Shown here piece by piece: positions 26,372 through 34,503 of a DNA stretch of 64,000 nucleotides. The DNA is from BOG-908 sp963850605. GTDB lineage: Bacteria > Pseudomonadota > Alphaproteobacteria > Acetobacterales > Acetobacteraceae. The stretch spans positions 186,001 to 250,000 of the forward strand of contig CAWKLX010000001.1 of assembly GCA_963850605.1 (NCBI GenBank), read 5' to 3'. The stretch's first letter is position 1, and the number at the start of each line of letters is the position of its first letter. Under the pieces are notes generated by a model that was not told the DNA's origin, ran no database searches, and saw nothing but the letters and a program-made list of their open reading frames with translations. Both the position numbers and the translations under genes were made by a program.

Positions 26372-26680
26372 CTACGTGTGGTGCGACATACTAGACTTTT
26401 GAGCCACGGTTGATGGCGACATCTCTAGACTACTAGCCTCGCACACGGCGTCGATTTCGATCCTGCCATCCAGTTCGTCACCGATCTGTTTGCCAAACCA
26501 ATCAGGCGCGTCGGCCGTCGACTCAAGCGAGGCTCCCTGCTTTCCCAGCGAGATAGAAAGGTAGCATCCCCGATATCGTACGGAGAAAGGGCGACCATCT
26601 ACAAGCCGCCCCTCCCATTGCGCCGGGCTAGCTGGACACGTTTGGCGAAGCGCTGCGATTTGCACAGCAATCGTCTCCAA
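26372..26680 (-). CDS. Hypothetical protein
   Basis: A 102-residue soluble protein starting METIAVQIAALRQTCPASPAQW. The middle (EGRLVDGRPFSVRYRGCYLSISLGK) has an alternating beta pattern common in small uncharacterised bacterial proteins. The C-terminus is hydrophilic. No signal peptide, membrane segment or known motif is seen. It sits alone in the lower-GC patch after vapBC, so it may be acquired DNA. Confidence 0.5.
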   Translation of the reverse strand: METIAVQIAALRQTCPASPAQWEGRLVDGRPFSVRYRGCYLSISLGKQGASLESTADAPDWFGKQIGDELDGRIEIDAVCEASSLEMSPSTVAQKSSMSHHT

Positions 26681-26797
26681 GACGTTGCGCAGTTTTATCG
26701 GTTTATAGCGGCTCGGTCGAGCGGTGCAGAAATCAAGAAATTCGCACAGCAGCTAGGAAGGCTGGCGAACTCGGGACAGAGGTTGTATTCTTCGTAA

Positions 26798-27175
26798 ATG
26801 GCAAAGACCCCCGACCCTCGCCCCTGGCGGGAGATTGGCACCCTGGACCGAGTAGTTCGCGCTGCGATGGCTATCGGAGGTGCTTCGTTTGCCGCGTTCT
26901 GGGCCATCTTTGTTTGGTTGGAGGGTGCTGCATGGCAACAGCCTCATGCGGCAACCGGCATTTACCAATTCGCTTACTATCACAAGGGACATACCAACTA
27001 TATCACAGCGAGACAGGCGTCTCTCGCTCATTGGGGGAGCATTCTAGCATATGGCTGGGCCCTTTTTGCGGTGGCAGGGTGTTGGGCTGTTCTTTCCGAG
27101 ACGCGAGCGGCTCAAATCCGCACGGACAAGTTCCTTGGGCACCAGCATTCCGGCGGCGAGAATTTTGATACTTAG
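26798..27175 (+). CDS. Hypothetical membrane protein
   Basis: A 125-residue protein with two likely membrane helices (VVRAAMAIGGASFAAFWAIF near residue 19, and ILAYGWALFAVAGCWAVL near residue 82) joined by a polar loop containing YHKGHTNYITA. The tail is hydrophilic. No family is recognised. There is no strong ribosome-binding site before ATG 26798, so the start is tentative. Confidence 0.5.
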   Translation: MAKTPDPRPWREIGTLDRVVRAAMAIGGASFAAFWAIFVWLEGAAWQQPHAATGIYQFAYYHKGHTNYITARQASLAHWGSILAYGWALFAVAGCWAVLSETRAAQIRTDKFLGHQHSGGENFDT

Positions 27176-27225
27176 CTGAAGCAGGGTTCAGCGCACAGTC
27201 GCACTTGTGGTTCATAATTTAAGAA

Positions 27226-27708
27226 TTATGAACCACTCTTCTCATCGCACTCAGGAGACACGCGAGGGTCCAAATGGGTTGGATCGGACGGATCGTAATC
27301 GGAAAAGTCAAATCCAACCCATAATTTCAGGTCTTGAAGGGCGTCCAAAGTGGTTCGCGAAAGATAGTTATTGTCCTGATATCCCGAGCCCCGCGCTGGA
27401 ATCTGGAAGTGAACGTGCTGATCGACGGCGCTCACGCGCAGCAGAAACCGTTCGAGGGAGTTCATCCCTCCGAGACTGTCGACAAGGCCCGCAAAAGCAT
27501 CGTCCCAGACCACGGAGCCTTCAAACCCATACAAAACCGTAATGGTTGAATGTGCGGCGGGGCGTCCGCGTCCTTGCGCTATTAAGCTACCCTTTCGCCG
27601 GACTCTGATGTCGAGAGCGGGCAGGTCAGCAATCAGGTCATGCGGATCAGCCTCGAAGTTCGACAGCGATAGGTGAACGTGCCGGCTGGCAAAGCTTCTT
27701 ACTAGCAT
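27226..27708 (-). CDS. Hypothetical protein, possibly DUF4279-like
   Basis: About 160 residues from ATG 27708 (MLVRSFASRHVHLSLS). The same frame stays open to 27786 but the extra residues look non-coding. The pattern of a first strand, then FEADPHDLIADLPALDIRVRRKG, a central acidic helix (DDAFAGLVDSLGG) and a last strand DLKLWVGFDFSDY recalls DUF4279, a small alpha/beta domain seen in some toxin-immunity settings. This is a weak pattern match. It lies in the same accessory patch as vapBC. Confidence 0.5.
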   Translation of the reverse strand: MLVRSFASRHVHLSLSNFEADPHDLIADLPALDIRVRRKGSLIAQGRGRPAAHSTITVLYGFEGSVVWDDAFAGLVDSLGGMNSLERFLLRVSAVDQHVHFQIPARGSGYQDNNYLSRTTLDALQDLKLWVGFDFSDYDPSDPTHLDPRVSPECDEKSGS

Positions 27709-27991
27709 GGCAGCATCATGGTAGCACGCCGGGAACAGGACAAGTCCGCAAGGAGCGGGTCGCCCTGACGGCGACAGCTGATGCAAAGGTCAAGAAATCT
27801 GCGCCGCTTCGGAAAGCCAGGGTCGGCAACGGCTTAGTTGATGCAAAAGTTCGGTGCGAATGTCCGCTTCAACGACTTCAGCGTCCAAAAGCCGCCATTC
27901 CGCTATGGGCCATTTGCCGCCGAGCATTTACTTACGAATGGGCGCTTAGCCGGAAAGTCGATGTTTCGATCGGGAGACACCGCAAGGAGTT

Positions 27992-28804
27992 TTACTGCAC
28001 CGGCGCCACCCCAGGCGGCGCCTGCAAATACCCTGGGGGCGGCGACATTTGCGTGGGCGGTGGGGCCGGGTCCTGGTAGCCGTCCTGCGGGGCGTCGGGC
28101 ACGGCGGGGGGCAGAGTGGGCGGCGCCGGGGCGGGTACCGCGTCGGCGGGCGCGAGGCTGGGGACGTCGTCGGGCGTGGTGGCGATCTGCGGCGCTGGGG
28201 ATGCGACAGGCGGCGGCGCGCCGGGGCCGCCCAGGGGCTGGGCCACCACCGGCAGCGGCGCGCCGGCGGCGCTGACCAGCTCGGACTTCAGCGACCGACG
28301 CACCTGATATTCCAGCTCCACGTTCATCGCGTCCATCATGTCGCGCGTGAGCTGGTAGAGGTTGGTGGCGTCGTTCTCCGGGTCGGAGCCGGGCACGTGC
28401 TGACGGGCGACGCGGGCTTCGGCAAAGCCGGACTGGCCGGGCGTGCCCGACGCGATTTGCAGGTGCACGGCAAGCTGGCCGTCCAGCGTGCCGTTCGGCT
28501 CACGCACGATGCTGGCCTGGTCGATGATGAAATTGGCCGTGCCGCTGCTGCCGGCGGCGAACAGGCGGTCGCGGGCCATCTGGGCCAGGGCCTGCGCCGG
28601 CGGGACGGGGGAGCTGGCCGCCACATCCTGCGGGCCGACCGGCAGGCTGTGGTCCGTCACCTCCACCTGGCCCACGTTCAGACGCAGTTTGGGCAGATAT
28701 TCGTAGTGCAGCGGTGCAAAGGCTTGGGGCGAAGGCGCGGGTGCGTCGTCGCCGCAGGCGGCCAGCGCCAGGGGCGCCAGCAGCGCCCAGACCGCGCGCT
28801 TCAT
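27992..28804 (-). CDS. Proline-rich lipoprotein
   Basis: A 270-residue protein from ATG 28804. MKRAVWALLAPLALAACGDD is a lipoprotein signal peptide with lipobox LAAC, so it should be anchored by its cysteine. Residues about 30-165 form a compact domain (LHYEYLPKLRLNVGQVEV, then a stretch ending RDMMDAMNVELEYQVRRSL). The last 100 residues are a Pro/Ala-rich disordered tail. The ATG overlaps the hslO stop (ATGA), so it is co-transcribed with the Hsp33 chaperone. Outer-membrane or periplasmic location is inferred; the function is unknown. Confidence 0.8.
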   Translation of the reverse strand: MKRAVWALLAPLALAACGDDAPAPSPQAFAPLHYEYLPKLRLNVGQVEVTDHSLPVGPQDVAASSPVPPAQALAQMARDRLFAAGSSGTANFIIDQASIVREPNGTLDGQLAVHLQIASGTPGQSGFAEARVARQHVPGSDPENDATNLYQLTRDMMDAMNVELEYQVRRSLKSELVSAAGAPLPVVAQPLGGPGAPPPVASPAPQIATTPDDVPSLAPADAVPAPAPPTLPPAVPDAPQDGYQDPAPPPTQMSPPPGYLQAPPGVAPVQ

Positions 28805-29772
28805 GCCCGGCCGCCTTGCGCGCCGGCCTGGCTGCGCACCTCGGCGCGTGCGAAACGAAAATCGTATTTGCAGAATTCGCACGTCATGACGATGTCCTCA
28901 CCGACCACCATCTCGTCCAAATCCTCGTCGGGGAAACTTTCCAATATGCCGGACAGTTTGGCGCGCGAGCACCGGCAGCCATAGGCGAGCGCGCGGGGCC
29001 GGTCCACCGCCACGCCCTCTGCCCCGAACAGCCGCCATAGCAGGCGGTCGGGCGTCAGCGCGTCATCCAGCAATTCGGCTTCCGTCAGGGTGGCGGCAAG
29101 TGTTTTGGCCGTCCGCCAGGCCTCGTCCTGGGCCGAGGAATCCAGGTCCGGGTCGATGCCGCCCTCGCCCGCCACGCGCTCGAGGATCAGGGCGGCCGCG
29201 CGCCAGCCCTCGTCCTTATGGGCGCAGGCCAGGTGGACGTCGTATTGAAGCTGCTCGCTGGTGCGGAAATAGTGCAGCGCCATTTCCGCCAGGGTTTTTC
29301 CCTCGATGGAGACGATGCCCTGGTAGCGGTCGGCGGCCCCGCCCTGGTCGACGGTGAAGGCCAAAAAACCTTCGCCCAGCAGTTGCGCGGCGGTCGGTGG
29401 CGCGCCGGCGGCCAGAAGCGGCGCCAGGCGTTCCGCGTCCGCGCGCGCATAGCCGCGCAAGCCGCCTTCCTGCGTGCAATCGGCCAGCAGCATGCCGACC
29501 GGGCCGTCGCCTTTGGCCTGGAGCGAAAAACTGCCGCGGTATTTGAGCGCGCTGGACAGGCCGGCGGCCAGCGCCAGGGCCTCGCCGGCCAGGCGGGTGA
29601 CTTCCGGCGCGTTCTGGTGGCGGCCCAGCAGCGCGTCGGCCAGCGGCCCGAGCCGGATCACCCGCCCGCGCACCGGGCGCCCCGGCAGGTGGAACGGCGT
29701 GACGCCACGCGGCACCACGATGTCGGGCACGTCGGGCCGGTTGGTATCCAGAAAGGCAGGCGTATCGCGCAT
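28801..29772 (-). CDS. hslO: Redox-regulated chaperone Hsp33
   Basis: A 323-residue protein from ATG 29772 (MRDTPAFLDT); a start 36 bp upstream is possible. The C-terminal zinc switch has the paired cysteines GCRCSR and TCEFCKYDF (CxC and CxxC), which bind zinc when reduced and form disulfides under oxidative stress to activate holdase function. The core contains GDGPVGMLLADC and the conserved VSIEGKTLAEMALHYFRTSEQ-like region. It is longer than E. coli Hsp33, as is usual in alphaproteobacteria. The stop overlaps the following lipoprotein gene. Confidence 0.95.
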   Translation of the reverse strand: MRDTPAFLDTNRPDVPDIVVPRGVTPFHLPGRPVRGRVIRLGPLADALLGRHQNAPEVTRLAGEALALAAGLSSALKYRGSFSLQAKGDGPVGMLLADCTQEGGLRGYARADAERLAPLLAAGAPPTAAQLLGEGFLAFTVDQGGAADRYQGIVSIEGKTLAEMALHYFRTSEQLQYDVHLACAHKDEGWRAAALILERVAGEGGIDPDLDSSAQDEAWRTAKTLAATLTEAELLDDALTPDRLLWRLFGAEGVAVDRPRALAYGCRCSRAKLSGILESFPDEDLDEMVVGEDIVMTCEFCKYDFRFARAEVRSQAGAQGGRA

Positions 29773-29821
29773 CCCGCCAAGATAGGGAGGAACCCGTCCG
29801 CCTGCCACCAGCCTAAATTGA

Positions 29822-29893
29822 TAAAAGTCTTTTGCTTCTTTTCTTCAGAAAAGAAGAACTTCTTTCTTGAAAGAAAGAAGCAAAGAACTTTTG
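29822..29893. terminator. AT-rich double-hairpin repeat, site B
   Basis: This is nearly the reverse complement of site A: AAAAGTCTTTTG, hairpin CTTCTTTTCTTCAGAAAAGAAG, hairpin CTTCTTTCTTGAAAGAAAGAAG, then CAAAGAACTTTT. It lies 5 bp past the tyrA stop (minus strand) and about 50 bp upstream of hslO, so it would end the hisC-tyrA transcript before hslO. Confidence 0.85.
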
Positions 29894-29898
29894 TTCGT

Positions 29899-30786
29899 TT
29901 AGGCTTGGTTTAGTTCTATGAGCGAGCGCCGGATTTTTCGGCCTCGGCCTATGCGGTCCTCGATGTAGGCGGCGTCGCCCCAGCGGACGGCCCTTGCCAT
30001 GGCTTGGGCGTCCTCGGTGAAGCGCGCGAGCATCTCCAGCAGGGCCTCGCGGTTGTTGAGGAAGACGTCACGCCACATGTCGGGGTCGGACGCGGCGATG
30101 CGGGTGAAATCTCGGAAGCCGGTGGCGGCGAATTGCAGCACCTGCTGCCTGGTCTCGTCGGCCAGGTCGTCGGCGGTGCCGCAGATGGTGAAGGCGATCA
30201 GATGCGGCAGGTGGCTGACGATGGCCAGCACGCGGTCGTGGTGCGCAGGCTCCATGACCGACACCATGCTGCCCATGCGCCGCCACAGCGCCTCGACGCG
30301 CGACACGGCGTCGGCGTCCGTGCCGGGCGGGGGGGTCAGCAGGCACCAGCGGCCTTCGAACAGGGTGGCGAACCCGGCATCAGGGCCGGAATGCTCGGTG
30401 CCGGCCAGCGGGTGGGCAGGCACGAAGTGCACGCCGGCCGGCACGAGCGGGCCGATGTCTCGGATCACCGATTGCTTGGTCGATCCCACGTCCGACAGGA
30501 TGGCGCCCGGCGCCAGATGCGGGGCGATGCGGGCCGCCACATCAGCGTAGGTGCCCACCGGCGTGCACAGGATGACGCAGTCGGCCCCCGCTACGGCGTG
30601 CGCTACGTCCGCCTCCACGCGATCGGCCAGCGCCAGCTCGGCGATGCGGGCGCGGTGGGCGGGCGAGATGTCCTGGATGACGAGTTCGGCCGCGATGTCG
30701 CCGAGGGCACGCGCGGCGCGGGCGATGGAGCCGCCGATCAGGCCGCAGCCGATCAGGGTGAGGCGCTGGAACAGAGGCTGTGTCAC
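29899..30786 (-). CDS. tyrA: Prephenate/arogenate dehydrogenase
   Basis: A 295-residue NAD(P)-dependent enzyme of tyrosine synthesis. The nucleotide-binding motif is LTLIGCGLIGGSIARA near the N-terminus. The substrate region has HPLAGTEHSGPDAGF, and the dimer helix has AIVSHLPHLIAF with its conserved His. The start is GTG 30786, overlapping the hisC stop (GTGA). The same frame is open further upstream inside hisC, but those residues are not conserved. The gene pair hisC-tyrA is a classic aromatic amino acid arrangement, so the HisC homologue may act on prephenate as well. Confidence 0.93.
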   Translation of the reverse strand: MTQPLFQRLTLIGCGLIGGSIARAARALGDIAAELVIQDISPAHRARIAELALADRVEADVAHAVAGADCVILCTPVGTYADVAARIAPHLAPGAILSDVGSTKQSVIRDIGPLVPAGVHFVPAHPLAGTEHSGPDAGFATLFEGRWCLLTPPPGTDADAVSRVEALWRRMGSMVSVMEPAHHDRVLAIVSHLPHLIAFTICGTADDLADETRQQVLQFAATGFRDFTRIAASDPDMWRDVFLNNREALLEMLARFTEDAQAMARAVRWGDAAYIEDRIGRGRKIRRSLIELNQA

Positions 30787-31871
30787 GATCCTGCGTTGGC
30801 GAAATCGGTCAGGACGTCGAGCAGGGCGGTGTTCTCGTCGGCGAGCCCCACCGTGATGCGCAGGCAATGCGGCAGGCCGTAGCCGCCCACGCGGCGCACG
30901 ATCAGGCCGTTTTGGCGCAGGTCGGCGTCGGCGGCATCCGCCCGCTGGGGCGTGCCGAAATCGGCAAGGATGAAATTGGCTTCCGACGGCGTGACACCGA
31001 TGCCGAGTTGTTGGAGCGTGCCGCTCATGCGGGCGCGCTCGGCGGTGTTGTGCGCCCGGCACCGCTCCACCCAGCCTGGCTCGGCCAGCGCCGCCATCCC
31101 TGCTTCGTGGGCGGCCAGCGACACGTTGAAGGGAGAGCGGCCGCGGTTGAGGTTTTTGATCACGTCGGGCGGTGCGTAGGCCCAGCCCAGGCGCAGGCCG
31201 CCGATGCCGAACATCTTTGAGAATGTACGGGTCATGACCGTGTTCTGGCCGGCATCGACCAGGGTGGTGCCTGGGTCGTAATCGGGGCGGTCCAGATACT
31301 CGGCATAGGCCGCGTCGAGCACCAGCAGCACGTGGTCCGGCAGGCCGGCGCGGAGGCGGGCGGTTTCGGACGCGGGCAGGACCGTGCCGGTGGGGTTGTT
31401 GGGGTTGGCGATGAACACCAGTCTTGTGTCGTCGGTGACCGCGGCCAGCACGGCGTCCACATCGGTGGTGAGGTGGTGTTCCGGCACTTTGATCACGCGG
31501 CTGCCCGAAAGCTGGCCGGCGATCTCGTAGATGGAAAAACCGTGCTCGGTCATGATCAGGCTGGTGCCCGGGCCGCCATAGATGTGGCACAGCAGGAACA
31601 GCAGGTCGTCCGATCCCGCGCCGCAGACGATGCGTTCCGGATCGAGGCCGAAGCGGGCGCCGATGGCGGCGCGCAACGCGGTGGCGCCGCCATCGGGGTA
31701 GCGGTGCAGCTTGTCGGCGAGTGCGGCCAAAGCGGGTGCGACACCGGGCGGCGGACCGAACGCACCCTCGTTGGAGGAGAGTTTGATGACGCGCGTGGCC
31801 CCCGGCACGGCGGAGATGCCGGGGGTGTAGGGGTGGATTTGCAGAACGCTGGCGCGGGCCTGGGGCATCAT
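30783..31871 (-). CDS. hisC: Histidinol-phosphate/aromatic aminotransferase
   Basis: A 362-residue fold-type I PLP aminotransferase from ATG 31871 (MMPQARASVLQIHPYTPG). An upstream in-frame start would overlap the metX promoter region. The PLP lysine lies in RTFSKMFGIGGLRLGW. The cofactor Asp/Tyr block is LDAAYAEYLDRPDYDP and the substrate motif is FIANPNNPTGT. Members use histidinol phosphate, phenylalanine, tyrosine or prephenate. Coupling to tyrA supports a role in tyrosine and phenylalanine synthesis besides histidine. Confidence 0.93.
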   Translation of the reverse strand: MMPQARASVLQIHPYTPGISAVPGATRVIKLSSNEGAFGPPPGVAPALAALADKLHRYPDGGATALRAAIGARFGLDPERIVCGAGSDDLLFLLCHIYGGPGTSLIMTEHGFSIYEIAGQLSGSRVIKVPEHHLTTDVDAVLAAVTDDTRLVFIANPNNPTGTVLPASETARLRAGLPDHVLLVLDAAYAEYLDRPDYDPGTTLVDAGQNTVMTRTFSKMFGIGGLRLGWAYAPPDVIKNLNRGRSPFNVSLAAHEAGMAALAEPGWVERCRAHNTAERARMSGTLQQLGIGVTPSEANFILADFGTPQRADAADADLRQNGLIVRRVGGYGLPHCLRITVGLADENTALLDVLTDFANAGS

Positions 31872-31956
31872 GGGCGCCTTGTAGGCCAGGCGGGGTGGTG
31901 CGGGAAGGCGGGCGGATTGTGCGCGCGCCGGGCGGGGCCTATTTCGGTGGCCGATC

Positions 31957-33156
31957 ATGGATACCGTGCCGAATTTTCCCGAGGTGGGCCATCAGCGCGC
32001 CGCCTTTGCAGAAGGCCTGGCGCTGGATTGCGGTCGGCATCTGGAAGAATTCGAGCTGGCTTACCGCACCTACGGGTCGCTGAACGCGGACAGATCGAAC
32101 GCGGTGCTGGTGTGCCACGCGCTGACCGGGGACCAGTATGTGGCCGAGCCGCACCCGGTGACTGGCAAGCCAGGGTGGTGGGGCGCGCTGGTGGGGCCGG
32201 GGCTGCCGATCGACACGGAAAAGTTCTTCGTCGTGTGCAGCAACGTGCTGGGCGGGTGCATGGGCAGCACCGGCCCGCGGAGCCGGCGGTTGGACGGCCA
32301 GGTGTGGGGCACGGATTTTCCGCCGCTGACGGTGCGCGACATGGTGCGTGCGCAGCAAATGCTGATGGCCAGGCTGGGTGTCGAAAAACTGTTCGCAGTG
32401 GCGGGTGGTTCGATGGGCGGCATGCAGGTGCTGCAATGGGCGGCGACGTTTCCGGACCGCGTGTTCGCCGCCCTGCCGATCGCGGCCGCGTCCTACCATT
32501 CGGCGCAGAACATCGCGTTCAACGAGGTGAGCCGGCAGGCGATCGCCGCCGATCCGGATTTTCGTGGCGGCCGCTACTGGGAGGAAGGGCGGGTCCCGGC
32601 GCGCGGCCTGGCGGTGGCGCGCATGATGGCGCACATCACCTATTTGTCCGAGCAGGCGCTGACGCGAAAGTTCGGGCGTGCCCGGCAGTTGAGCGACGGC
32701 AATTCGAGCGAGCAGAAGGGCACGTTCTTTGGCGACGTGTTCGAGGTGGAGAGTTATCTGCGCCACCAGGGCAGCAGTTTCGTGCGTCGGTTCGACGCGA
32801 ATTCCTACCTGACCGTGACGCGCGCGATGGATTTTTTCGATCTGGCCGCCGAGCATGATGGCGATTTGTCGGCGGCGTTCGCCGGGACGAAGACCAGGTT
32901 TTGCCTGGTGTCGTTTTCATCGGACTGGCTGTTCCCGACCGCACAGTCGCGTGCGGTGGCGCGGGCGTTGAATTGGGCGGCGGCGAATGTGAGTTTTGTC
33001 GAGATCGCGACGGATCGCGGGCATGATGCGTTTCTGCTGGACGAGCCGGATTTTCATCGCACCGTCGCGGGGTTTTTGGCGGGATGCGCCGAGCATGCAG
33101 GACTGACCGACGCGGGCTGCCTGCCCGGTCAGAATGCACCTGCCAACCATGGTTGA
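31957..33156 (+). CDS. metX: Homoserine O-acetyltransferase
   Basis: A 399-residue alpha/beta hydrolase that activates homoserine for methionine synthesis. The nucleophile elbow is AGGSMGGMQ with Ser152, and the C-terminal catalytic region has the His in TDRGHDAFLLD and the Asp in FSSDWLFPT. The oxyanion strand is AVLVCHALTGDQYVA. In many alphaproteobacteria metX is followed at once by metW. Here 733 bp carrying a toxin-antitoxin module separates them. The metX stop lies inside the palindrome CAACCATGGTTG. Confidence 0.96.
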   Translation: MDTVPNFPEVGHQRAAFAEGLALDCGRHLEEFELAYRTYGSLNADRSNAVLVCHALTGDQYVAEPHPVTGKPGWWGALVGPGLPIDTEKFFVVCSNVLGGCMGSTGPRSRRLDGQVWGTDFPPLTVRDMVRAQQMLMARLGVEKLFAVAGGSMGGMQVLQWAATFPDRVFAALPIAAASYHSAQNIAFNEVSRQAIAADPDFRGGRYWEEGRVPARGLAVARMMAHITYLSEQALTRKFGRARQLSDGNSSEQKGTFFGDVFEVESYLRHQGSSFVRRFDANSYLTVTRAMDFFDLAAEHDGDLSAAFAGTKTRFCLVSFSSDWLFPTAQSRAVARALNWAAANVSFVEIATDRGHDAFLLDEPDFHRTVAGFLAGCAEHAGLTDAGCLPGQNAPANHG

Positions 33157-33181
33157 CAGTTTCCAATAACGTGGTCATAGT
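33144..33181 (+). promoter_or_regulatory. Possible higBA promoter with palindrome at the metX end
   Basis: CAACCATGGTTG is a perfect 12-bp palindrome (33144-33155) containing the metX stop. It overlaps TTGACA (33153-33158), which is followed after 17 bp by CATAGT, a fair sigma70-like pair. The toxin GTG follows only 5 bp later, so transcripts could be nearly leaderless. The palindrome could be an autorepression site. Confidence 0.35.
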
Positions 33182-33186
33182 CATCG

Positions 33187-33503
33187 GTGGTTGAAATCGT
33201 TTCGTCGGAAACGTTCACCCATTGGCTGGACGCTCTGAGGGATGTGCGTGGACGGGCCATCATCCTGGTCCGTATCGAGCGGCTTGCGTCAGGCAATCCC
33301 GGTGACGCCAGGCCGGTTGGCGGCGGTATCAGAGAGTTGCGTATCGTTTTCGGGCCGGGTTACCGGGTCTATTTCAAACCCGTTGGGGACAGGCTGATCG
33401 TGCTGCTTGCCGGCGGCGACAAAGACAGCCAGCCGATATCGCCAGGGCAAAGGCGATTGCGGAAGACTGGGACGCGCGACAAACGGAGACAGACGATGCC
33501 TGA
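33187..33503 (+). pseudogene. higB: HigB/RelE-like toxin (Gp49 type), frameshifted
   Basis: From GTG 33187 the frame encodes VEIVSSETFTHWLDALRD and GPGYRVYFKPVGDRLIVLLA, the Gp49/HigB-type RelE-fold toxin, an mRNA interferase acting with ribosomes. After GGDKDSQP (near 33434) one base appears missing. Restoring it gives the expected ending DIARAKAIAEDWDARQTETD with a stop at 33501-33503. As written, the frame instead runs on in phase into the antitoxin and would produce a toxin-antitoxin fusion of 200 residues. Either a one-base sequencing loss or a real inactivating mutation would explain it. Confidence 0.8.
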
Positions 33504-33789
33504 GGCGTTCAGCCGGTTCGATGCGGCCGATTATTTGAGAACGGAGGAGGACGTGGCGGCCTATTTGCAGGCCAGCGCCGAAGATGGCGACCCGTCCGCC
33601 ATGACGCGCGCGCTTGGCACGGTCGCACGCGCCAGAAATATCAGCCAGCTTGCCCGCGATACTGGAATGACCAGAGAAGGCATCTACAAAGCGCTATCTC
33701 CGGACGGAAATCCGGCATTCGCGACTGTCGTGAAAGTGGCTAGGGCCATGGGCTTCGACGTGGCATTCAGGCCCCGACCCGCAGCCTGA
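33496..33789 (+). CDS. higA: HigA-like antitoxin (addiction-module antidote)
   Basis: A 97-residue protein from ATG 33496 (MPEAFSRFDAADYLRTEEDV). It is typical of the HigA/TIGR02684 antidote family: an N-terminal strand-helix, then a helix-turn-helix (ALGTVARARNISQLARDTGM, then TREGIYKALSPDGNPAFAT). It binds HigB and its own promoter. The gene overlaps the restored toxin end by 8 bp. In the sequence as given, it is also in frame with the toxin. Confidence 0.88.
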   Translation: MPEAFSRFDAADYLRTEEDVAAYLQASAEDGDPSAMTRALGTVARARNISQLARDTGMTREGIYKALSPDGNPAFATVVKVARAMGFDVAFRPRPAA

Positions 33790-33823
33790 AAAACCCTGCT
33801 TCCATAAGCTCGCATTGTTTCGC

Positions 33824-33870
33824 GAGCATCTTTATCGGACCGAACGATTTCGTTCGATCGGATGATGCTC
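33824..33870. repeat. Palindromic repeat sharing a 14-mer with the 5920-6031 element
   Basis: The 47-bp imperfect palindrome pairs GAGCATCTTTATCGGACCG with the later GATCGGATGATGCTC side around an ACGATTTCGT centre. Its CGATCGGATGATGC (33855-33868) is the exact reverse complement of 5927-5940. It lies 20 bp before metW, between the higBA module and metW. Confidence 0.65.
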
Positions 33871-33889
33871 TATCGCCGGCTGGTGTTAG

Positions 33890-34495
33890 ATGCGCGTAGA
33901 CCTAAAACTCATCGCCAGCCTGATCGCGCCAGGAGCCCGTGTGCTGGACATAGGCAGCGGCGACGGCACGCTGATCGAACATTTGTTCCGCACCAAAGGC
34001 TGCGATGCGCGCGGCATAGAAATCGACATGGCGGAGGTGACGCACGCGGTGCAGCACGGACTGCCGGTGATGCACGGCGATGCGGATAACGATCTGGCAC
34101 AGTATCCGGATAACGCGTTCGATTACGTGGTGCTCACGCGCACGTTGCAGGCGGTGGAGCGGCCGCGCGAGGTGCTGCGGCAGATGCTGCGCATCGGCAC
34201 GCGCGCGCTGGTGAGTTTTCCCAATTTCGGCCATTGGCAGGTGCGGCTGCAGTTGCTGCGCACCGGCCGCATGCCGATGACGTCCACGTGGAGCCGGCCG
34301 TGGTACGAGACGCCGAACATCCACCCGTGCACGATCCTGGATTTTCGCGAACTGTGTGTGGGCGAAGGCTACGAGGTGGAGCAGTGGCTGGCGATCGACG
34401 ATGACGGCCGCAAGTCGCCGTGGCGCCGTTCGTTATGGCTGGCCAACGTATTCGGTGAGCAGGCGATGTTCCTGCTGAGGAAATCGCATTCGTGA
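33890..34495 (+). CDS. metW: Methionine biosynthesis protein MetW
   Basis: A 201-residue SAM-methyltransferase-fold protein of the MetW family. Motif I is VLDIGSGDGTLIEHLF (residues 19-34), followed by GIEIDMAEV, LTRTLQAVERP and SFPNFGHWQVRLQLL, all typical of MetW. The MetW protein is needed with MetX for homoserine acetylation in several bacteria. Its separation from metX by the higBA insertion may uncouple their expression. Confidence 0.95.
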   Translation: MRVDLKLIASLIAPGARVLDIGSGDGTLIEHLFRTKGCDARGIEIDMAEVTHAVQHGLPVMHGDADNDLAQYPDNAFDYVVLTRTLQAVERPREVLRQMLRIGTRALVSFPNFGHWQVRLQLLRTGRMPMTSTWSRPWYETPNIHPCTILDFRELCVGEGYEVEQWLAIDDDGRKSPWRRSLWLANVFGEQAMFLLRKSHS

Positions 34496-34503
34496 GCGGT
34501 GGC

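Noticed and set aside
27838..28275. A 145-codon plus-strand frame
   Set aside because: It overlaps the end of the lipoprotein gene on the other strand and becomes Arg/Gly-rich shadow text. The first 40 residues have no support.
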